A stretch of 6,619 bases of DNA from Candidatus Bathyarchaeota archaeon (lineage in GTDB: Archaea > Thermoproteota > Bathyarchaeia > Bathyarchaeales > Bathycorpusculaceae), in NCBI GenBank assembly GCA_026014845.1, contig JAOZHM010000238.1, positions 1-6,619 on the forward strand. Direction: 5' to 3'. The notes under the pieces were generated by a model that saw nothing but the letters and a program-made list of their open reading frames with translations, did no database searches and had not been told where the DNA came from. Positions 1-3,995 of the stretch are shown here, one piece after another. The translations under genes and the position numbers were made by a program. Each line of letters starts with the position of its first letter. Position 1 is the stretch's first letter.

Positions 1-94
1 CACATTTAGGACAGACAAAAATTAAGGATGTTTTCTTGCCAGTCTTTTCCTTCTTTGGCACAAGGCGGGAGCCACATTTAGGACAAAATTCCAT
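1..94 (-). CDS. TFS/RpoM-like zinc ribbon protein, N-terminal part (runs off the left edge)
   Basis: Only the first 31 codons are in the window. They encode an N-terminal zinc ribbon with two CPKC knuckles: C4/C7 (FCPKCG) and C28/C31 (VCPKC), joined by a basic lysine-rich linker. This matches the start of archaeal transcription factor S, also annotated as RNA polymerase subunit M, which is related to Rpb9 and TFIIS and stimulates transcript cleavage in backtracked RNA polymerase. The family is about 110 residues long and its C-terminal zinc ribbon carries the catalytic acidic pair, which cannot be seen here. The ATG start is supported by a GGAG motif nine bases upstream (104-107) and a BRE/TATA further up. 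Another short zinc-ribbon protein cannot be excluded from 31 residues, but rpoL nearby fits a polymerase factor. Confidence 0.72.
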   Translation of the reverse strand, partial: MEFCPKCGSRLVPKKEKTGKKTSLIFVCPKC

Positions 95-138
95 TGCTGT
101 TTACTCCGCTGTCCGTTTGGTTTTCCTTAACATGGTTA

Positions 139-154
139 CTTTTAAACCTTTTCT
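139..154 (-). promoter_or_regulatory. BRE/TATA promoter of the zinc ribbon (TFS-like) gene
   Basis: Read on the minus strand, the site is AGAAAAGG (147-154) followed by TTTAAAAG (139-146), a good match to an archaeal purine-rich BRE plus TATA box. Initiation about 25 bases downstream would fall near 117. That leaves a leader of about 23 bases holding the GGAG at 104-107 before the ATG at 94. The site lies between the DUF99 stop and the zinc ribbon start, so this gene probably has its own promoter and does not depend on read-through. The start site is inferred from spacing only. Confidence 0.55.
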
Positions 155-174
155 TATTGCAATAAAGATCGAAG

Positions 175-762
175 TTAAATCTTGCTGATTCCTGAAGCAA
201 TTAGATGAGCTACGCGTAATGCTTCCGGTACACTGCTCCTAGTAGAGGTCAGTTGCAGAATTTTCCTCGCATCTTCCTCCAAAATTCCCGATGTTTGCAT
301 GTATACTTTTTCGTTTTCGCTTCTTGTAGAAACTTCAAACATTTTTTCAGCGCTTTGGATGGCTTTCCAACGTTCTTCACTTTTTGGCAAGTTTTTTAAG
401 GCTTCGCGGATTTCGGTGAAGTTTGGTTGTTCACGTGTAACCGCTATGACAGGCAAATTCACTTCTTTGTTAAGCTCTTTAATGTTAACGACGTTAAAAC
501 CTGCGAAAGTTATTCCATTAAGCATTATCACTCTTAGTTGCTTATGGTGTGGCGAGTTAATTATCATAGATGCTATTTTTTCTGTAGCATCAAATCCGTC
601 TACTTCAACTTTCGTGTGCATTACGCCATCAAGCCAGTATCCACCGCGAAAAACCACTCCGACAACAGGCACCAAGCCTTTCACATGAGGAGTGAAAACT
701 CCGTCATCAACCCCTAGAACGCGAATTTCAGGTTTAATCACACGAAATGTTTTGGAGACCAA
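175..762 (-). CDS. DUF99 family protein (endonuclease V-like fold, function unknown)
   Basis: The 195-residue product has the hallmarks of the archaeal DUF99 family. These are an N-terminal VLGVDDG strand (15-21, D19/D20), a VVGVVFRGG strand (33-41), VEVDGFDAT (52-60), the signature IMLNGITFAGFNVV (79-92), LPVIAVTR (103-110), and a C-terminal PEALRVAHLIASGI (179-192). The family has been linked by fold to endonuclease V and RNase H-like nucleases; its reaction is not established, so no substrate is given. The length is normal for the family. The start is TTG, preceded by GAGG seven bases upstream (770-773). Residue 82 is Asn in the strand I would expect to align with the third catalytic Asp of endonuclease V, so a nuclease function should not be assumed. 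The gene is divergent from the RNase III-like gene. Confidence 0.88.
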   Translation of the reverse strand: MVSKTFRVIKPEIRVLGVDDGVFTPHVKGLVPVVGVVFRGGYWLDGVMHTKVEVDGFDATEKIASMIINSPHHKQLRVIMLNGITFAGFNVVNIKELNKEVNLPVIAVTREQPNFTEIREALKNLPKSEERWKAIQSAEKMFEVSTRSENEKVYMQTSGILEEDARKILQLTSTRSSVPEALRVAHLIASGISKI

Positions 763-769
763 AACTATT

Positions 770-773
770 CCTC
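770..773 (-). promoter_or_regulatory. Shine-Dalgarno GAGG deciding the TTG start of the DUF99 gene
   Basis: On the minus strand GAGG lies seven bases before the TTG at 762-760. The reading frame gives the expected DUF99 N-terminus from that TTG, and the motif is the main evidence for choosing it. Confidence 0.55.
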
Positions 774-803
774 AATAACTTCCAAAAATATGAGGAAAGA
801 GAG

Positions 804-811
804 ATTATAAG
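804..811. promoter_or_regulatory. Palindromic TTATAA box shared by divergent promoters (candidate)
   Basis: ATTATAAG on the plus strand and CTTATAAT on the minus strand contain the palindrome TTATAA (805-810). It sits 40 bases before the plus-strand TTG at 851 and 42 bases before the minus-strand TTG at 762, so either direction would give a leader of roughly 10-20 bases containing the respective GAGG. The plus-strand upstream flank is purine-rich (GGAAAGAGAGA), as expected of a BRE. The minus-strand upstream flank (GCTAAAC) is weaker. It is the only TATA-like box I see between the two genes. Use in both directions is inferred. Confidence 0.45.
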
Positions 812-837
812 TTTAGCGAGTCAATAACGGTAATACA

Positions 838-841
838 GAGG
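838..841 (+). promoter_or_regulatory. Shine-Dalgarno GAGG deciding the TTG start of the RNase III-like gene
   Basis: GAGG lies nine bases before TTG 851. The ATG at 861 is in another frame. A later in-frame TTG at codon 21 lacks a properly spaced motif and would start just before the conserved LASLGDA segment, so 851 is preferred. Confidence 0.5.
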
Positions 842-850
842 CATCGGACT

Positions 851-1243
851 TTGAAGAAACATGGCAAAACATTTTGTTTCTTAAAAACTCACAGAAATTT
901 AACTGAGGTCTTGACAGATCATAAACTTGCATCCCTTGGAGACGCATTCATAAACCTTGTTTATTCACTAGCTTTGTCAAACAAAAAGGGACAGGCCTCA
1001 GGTGTAAAAGTCAAGGGACATGTACTTGCTGAAGCAATTAAAAAGGCTGGATTAAGGAAGCACATGCCATCAAGAATAACTCGCCACATGTTGGCGGATG
1101 CTGCAGAAGCGTTGGTTGTTTATGGTTGGCTTCATCACTACATTACGTTAGAAGAGACTATGGAAACGCTAGAGAAAACTGAAGACCTTGTTGAAGGACT
1201 TAGCCAACTGCTTCGTACGATAAGCGACAGAATCAAGTTTTGA
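851..1243 (+). CDS. Stand-alone RNase III-fold (Mini-III-like) family protein
   Basis: The 130-residue protein is a single RNase III endonuclease-type domain with no double-stranded RNA-binding domain. It shows LASLGDAFINLVYSLALS (26-43), matching the RNase III signature helix, and LADAAEALVVYGWL (81-94), matching the second active-site helix. Visible acidic residues are D31, D83 and E86, equivalent to three of the four bacterial metal ligands. The fourth, the Glu four residues before the GD Asp, is Ala27 here; bacterial Mini-III enzymes also lack it. A role cutting structured RNA such as rRNA precursors is plausible from the fold and from csl4 nearby, but it is inference. The start is TTG with GAGG nine bases upstream. 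The gene converges on rpoL and their 3' ends overlap by 11 bp. Confidence 0.78.
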   Translation: MKKHGKTFCFLKTHRNLTEVLTDHKLASLGDAFINLVYSLALSNKKGQASGVKVKGHVLAEAIKKAGLRKHMPSRITRHMLADAAEALVVYGWLHHYITLEETMETLEKTEDLVEGLSQLLRTISDRIKF

Positions 1244-1514
1244 GAGCTTTTTTGAGTTCTTTACTGAACTCTTTATTCATTTCACGTGCCCCTTTCACAG
1301 CTTTTCGCAGAGCTTCTTCGGGTTTTGTAGCACCTTTTGTACGGATGTAAATTATCGAGTTTGAGGCTAGAGGATGTGGTATGTCGTAGCCAGCCAAATC
1401 GACGTTTTCATCTTCTAAAAGTCTTTTTTGTAGTAAGTTGCAGAAGGTGTGTCCAACATCCTCAACTTCTAGTTTGAGTTCGTTTGGAGTCTTCTTTAAT
1501 ATTTTAGTTTTCAT
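1233..1514 (-). CDS. rpoL: DNA-directed RNA polymerase subunit L (Rpb11-like)
   Basis: This 93-residue protein is the archaeal counterpart of eukaryotic Rpb11. It pairs with subunit D (Rpb3-like) in the alpha-like assembly platform of RNA polymerase. The diagnostic block runs from GHTFCNLLQKRLLED through AGYDIPHPL to IIYIRTKG (about residues 21-60), followed by the expected long C-terminal amphipathic helix rich in Lys and Glu. Length is typical of the family. The ATG at 1514 is supported by AAGGAGA (1521-1527), the best Shine-Dalgarno motif in the window, seven bases upstream inside the end of csl4. The first 11 bases overlap the csl4 stop, indicating translational coupling. The last 11 bases are antisense to the RNase III-like gene, so there is no spacer for a terminator at this end. 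Confidence 0.95.
   Translation of the reverse strand: MKTKILKKTPNELKLEVEDVGHTFCNLLQKRLLEDENVDLAGYDIPHPLASNSIIYIRTKGATKPEEALRKAVKGAREMNKEFSKELKKALKT
1248..1253 (+). terminator. Possible oligo-T terminator of the RNase III-like gene
   Basis: Six T residues begin five bases after the plus-strand TGA (1241-1243), followed by another T-rich patch (TTCTTTA, 1257-1263). Archaeal intrinsic termination can occur at oligo-T without a hairpin, so this could end the plus-strand transcript inside antisense rpoL. The same bases encode lysines of RpoL, so the run may be coincidental. Confidence 0.25.
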
Positions 1515-2112
1515 TTTCTGTCTCCTTTTGCGCTATTAATCCTTTTCCATAGTCTAAAGCTGTTTTGCGCCTTTCAGTTTTCCCACATCTAGGGCAACGC
1601 ATTCTTTGCCGTCCCAGCTCTAGCATGTAGCCGCATTGCGAACAAAAAGCGTAAACCACACCTAAGTTTCTATCTTTGGTAAATAAATGGTAAGTTCCAT
1701 TCTTTTCACTTATTACTTTCGCCCTAATGACGTCGCCTGGTTTGCAGACGTTAAACATCGAGTCAACATATCTTAACCGCACATCAGAAATATGCAAGAT
1801 GCCAGAGAAAAAGCCGGAAAGCTGAGCTTCATCTATCTTGTACATGTGCACAAAAGCGTTTTGTTTTTGAACATTTGAAACTTGTCCTAGGACTATGCTT
1901 CCGATTTTTGGAACCCTTACTCCACGAACTAGTGGGTAGACTGAAACACGTTTATTTGGAAAATCTAGTAAGGCACGGCCAATAACCTTAGAGTAGATGG
2001 CGCCATCTTTAACGTATGTTCCAGCATCAGGAATGAATTCTTCAATTACGCCTAGGCGTTCGCCAGGCGACACAAATCGTCCGCTTTTCCTATCTAATGA
2101 TTTTGAACTCAT
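1504..2112 (-). CDS. csl4: Exosome RNA-binding subunit Csl4
   Basis: Csl4 is one of the two cap proteins (with Rrp4) that sit on the archaeal exosome ring of Rrp41/Rrp42 and feed it RNA for 3'-to-5' degradation or tailing. The 202-residue sequence has the full architecture: an N-terminal domain with GRFVSPGERLGVIEEFIP (11-28) and a GAIYSKVIG strand (37-45); an S1 RNA-binding domain (about 66-150, including GSIVLGQVSNV and FSGILHISDV); and a C-terminal zinc ribbon with C157/C160 (FCSQCGY) and C173/C176 (RCPRCGK). An in-frame TGA directly precedes the ATG at 2112 and excludes an earlier start. Its Shine-Dalgarno is weak (AAAGGGA). It lies between the small ORF and rpoL, which it overlaps by 11 bp. 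A weak minus-strand TTTATTGA after AAAAGG (2210-2223) could be an internal promoter. Confidence 0.96.
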   Translation of the reverse strand: MSSKSLDRKSGRFVSPGERLGVIEEFIPDAGTYVKDGAIYSKVIGRALLDFPNKRVSVYPLVRGVRVPKIGSIVLGQVSNVQKQNAFVHMYKIDEAQLSGFFSGILHISDVRLRYVDSMFNVCKPGDVIRAKVISEKNGTYHLFTKDRNLGVVYAFCSQCGYMLELGRQRMRCPRCGKTERRKTALDYGKGLIAQKETENEN

Positions 2113-2145
2113 TCACATTCCCTTTTATCATGCAAATTCACGTAG

Positions 2146-2271
2146 TCAAATACTTACAGTTGTTAACGTAACATTTACTAGTTGGATACATCTGTACTCT
2201 TCGAGCTTCTCAATAAACCTTTTGATTCCTTCTGTAATCATCATAAAACAAACTGATGCTTCATTTAACAT
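2146..2271 (-). CDS. Candidate small ORF, 41 residues, between the methylase gene and csl4
   Basis: I do not recognise this ORF. An ATG at 2271 overlaps the end of the methylase gene by seven bases (ATGTTAA, where TAA is the methylase stop), and the frame stays open for 41 codons to a TGA at 2148-2146. It fills most of the 152-bp gap before csl4. The predicted peptide has a charged, probably helical middle (ITEGIKRFIEKLEEYRC, 12-28) followed by a beta-prone stretch (IQLVNVTLTTVSI, 29-41). There is no signal peptide, no zinc motif and no clear membrane segment. A GTGGAAAGTGA sequence just upstream is a partial Shine-Dalgarno match. In-frame ATGs at codons 10 and 11 (2244 and 2241) are alternatives without a motif. 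Overlap with the preceding stop is the pattern of its neighbours and suggests translational coupling, but a chance ORF or gene remnant is equally possible. Confidence 0.35.
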   Translation of the reverse strand: MLNEASVCFMMITEGIKRFIEKLEEYRCIQLVNVTLTTVSI

Positions 2272-2960
2272 AGCGTTTCACTTTCCACAACGTATAAATC
2301 AACTAGGAACTCGTGTCTTCGTTTCGTATGGAAGTTGAACAAGTGCGGAATTGTCATTAACATGGGGTAAACTGCCTTGATTTTTCCATTATGTCCCTCA
2401 ACAAATCTTTTAATGAAGTTGGAGGCAAACGCCAACACAGTGTTGGTTCTGCTGGCCTTCAATTTTCTAAGGAAGGCTTCGCCTCTGCGTGAGCTTTTGT
2501 GAAGTGAGTAAACGTTTTTGCCGACTTTTAAGGCTTTCTTCAAAAACTTTCGGTCAGCTTTACGCTTTTGTACACCAAATGGTGGATTCTGTATAACGGT
2601 GTCAAATTTTCCATGTATGGCACCTATGTCTGCGACAATCCACTGTACTTTGTTTTTTAGTCCAATTTTTTCCGAGTTTTTAAAAGCCACTTTCACTGCA
2701 GTTTTGTCTATATCCACACCTATGACTTGTTTTGCGCCTAGAAAAGCTGCTCCCAAGGCTAGCCTTCCAGTGCCGCAGCCTAAATCTAAAACTGTTTTGT
2801 CAATAATGTCGTTGTATGTGTATGCTGCAATGTAGAGTACTGTTGCCGCAACATTTGCTGGAATTGTGTACTGTTCAAGGTTTGGCTTTGGTGATGGATG
2901 CGGCTCAACTTGTGAGAGCAGCCTTTCCAAGTCTAGCTTTCGAATAAGCCTTTTCCGCAT
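2265..2960 (-). CDS. METTL5-like SAM-dependent RNA N6-adenine methyltransferase
   Basis: The protein belongs to the archaeal/eukaryotic COG2263 methylase family; the human relative METTL5 makes m6A in 18S rRNA. From the ATG at 2960 it has 231 residues. An N-terminal LEQYTIPANVAA (28-39) precedes SAM-binding motif I VLDLGCGTGRLALGA (57-71), the acidic GVDID (81-85), D111 after motif III, and catalytic motif IV NPPFG (125-129), typical of adenine N6 methylases. A basic segment follows (KRKADRKFLKKALK, 132-145). A small rRNA target is inferred from the family. A TTG at 2972 would add four residues (MGKA), but the ATG has GGGA seven bases upstream and the TTG has no motif, so 2960 is preferred. 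The gene overlaps dph2 by 28 bp, indicating coupled translation. Confidence 0.92.
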   Translation of the reverse strand: MRKRLIRKLDLERLLSQVEPHPSPKPNLEQYTIPANVAATVLYIAAYTYNDIIDKTVLDLGCGTGRLALGAAFLGAKQVIGVDIDKTAVKVAFKNSEKIGLKNKVQWIVADIGAIHGKFDTVIQNPPFGVQKRKADRKFLKKALKVGKNVYSLHKSSRRGEAFLRKLKASRTNTVLAFASNFIKRFVEGHNGKIKAVYPMLMTIPHLFNFHTKRRHEFLVDLYVVESETLC

Positions 2961-3934
2961 AGCTTTTCCCAAGATAGTTTGCCAACCACCACGAATGTTT
3001 CATTCATTGTGAGCACTGGCTTTCGGAATTTTGAAGCATCGTCCAGCGACAGCCTTGGGCAGGCTGTGTTCACGTAGGCATCCACTGTTGGAAAGTTCAT
3101 CAGAGCTTCTGGAGTGATGCCCTTAATAGCGAAAAGATGGGCTCTTTTCCCCTTTTTTTCAAGTTTTTCCTTTATGCTCAACGCTTCTTCAAGTCTTTTC
3201 TGTCCTGGTTTTAGTCCAACTAGAACTGCAAAGGTTTTCGCTTTCTTAGCCTCTTCTATGCTTGCCCACCGTTGTTTAAGGATTTTTCTAGCCTCTTCAT
3301 CAACTGAGAAAGCCCTTTTTTCATATGGGTCGGCAACGATTGTTGGTTTTGACGTTGAAAGGGCTACACCTAAAGCATGAAATCGTCCACCACCAACAAA
3401 GAGAAATGCTTCAACATCACTTGCTATTGATTTGGTGTTACTGTAATCGCATCCAATTACCTGTCCTGGATAGTTCATGTGTCCGGCGTCACCAATGGCA
3501 ACGGTTTTTCCGGCGTGAAGCAGAATTTCTTTAACGTTGTCCAGTGTTTGTACATGTTGAACTGTTGTGGCTAAACCTATTTTACGCCATTTCTCCAGTA
3601 GGGGTAAGGCTTTTTCGACAGCGTCATCTACATTTATGGTTGCTCTGGCTTCCACGTAGATTGTGGGTACCCGTTCATATTTTAGCAGTTTTGCGTGTCC
3701 ATAATGAATTATCAGGTCTACGCCTAGGCTTTCAGCCTCGGCTGTTGGCAAGTCGCATGCGCCGTAGCATGGGTCCGCAGAGATTATGGGTAAAGCACCA
3801 GTTTTTTCCACAACTCTTGCTAGTCGAGGTCCCTCGGGTTTTAGACCTTCGGGAAGCTGGATTAAAACGCGTTTTGCTTCAAGCTTGGTTATTTCTTGTT
3901 TTATTCTTTCTTCTTCAAAATCGAATTGTTTCAT
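2933..3934 (-). CDS. dph2: Diphthamide synthase subunit Dph2 (radical SAM-like iron-sulfur enzyme)
   Basis: Dph2 performs the first step of diphthamide formation: transfer of a 3-amino-3-carboxypropyl group from S-adenosylmethionine to a histidine of elongation factor 2. It uses a [4Fe-4S] cluster held by three cysteines, one from each of three similar domains. The 333-residue length is typical of archaeal Dph2, which acts as a homodimer. The cluster cysteines are visible as C60 in DPCYGACDLP (54-63), C162 in VIGCDY (159-164) and C292 in NTACPR (289-294). C56 is an additional cysteine in the first motif. The early ALPIISAD strand and the FVGGGRFHALG loop (179-189) also fit. The ATG at 3934 has only a weak ribosome-binding site. 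The gene starts 61 bp after the ppsA stop, without a convincing TATA box, and its 3' end overlaps the methylase gene. Confidence 0.96.
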   Translation of the reverse strand: MKQFDFEEERIKQEITKLEAKRVLIQLPEGLKPEGPRLARVVEKTGALPIISADPCYGACDLPTAEAESLGVDLIIHYGHAKLLKYERVPTIYVEARATINVDDAVEKALPLLEKWRKIGLATTVQHVQTLDNVKEILLHAGKTVAIGDAGHMNYPGQVIGCDYSNTKSIASDVEAFLFVGGGRFHALGVALSTSKPTIVADPYEKRAFSVDEEARKILKQRWASIEEAKKAKTFAVLVGLKPGQKRLEEALSIKEKLEKKGKRAHLFAIKGITPEALMNFPTVDAYVNTACPRLSLDDASKFRKPVLTMNETFVVVGKLSWEKLCGKGLFES

Positions 3935-3995
3935 GTAAACACGCTCAAAACATTAGGGGTGAGAAATGTTTCACACGAATTAAGTGGAGATTTTG

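Noticed and set aside
1..85. Thirteen-base direct repeat CACATTTAGGACA at 1-13 and 73-85
   Set aside because: Both copies encode the CPKC knuckles of the zinc ribbon protein on the minus strand, so the repeat reflects the protein motif and not a mobile element or attachment site.
109..133. Short minus-strand ATG frame (10 codons) upstream of the zinc ribbon gene
   Set aside because: Its ATG lies upstream of the transcript start predicted from the TATA box, and it has no ribosome-binding site.
2146..2170. GTAAGTATTTG on the minus strand resembling a splice donor, and the imperfect palindrome GTTAACGTAAC nearby
   Set aside because: Archaeal protein genes have no spliceosomal introns, and the palindrome is short and imperfect. 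Neither can be told from chance.
1997..2338. Plus-strand open frame of 113 codons spanning the methylase-csl4 gap
   Set aside because: It begins inside csl4 and ends inside the methylase gene, both well-supported on the other strand. Its translation is Ser/Ile-rich with no recognisable motif, and no promoter or ribosome-binding site precedes it.
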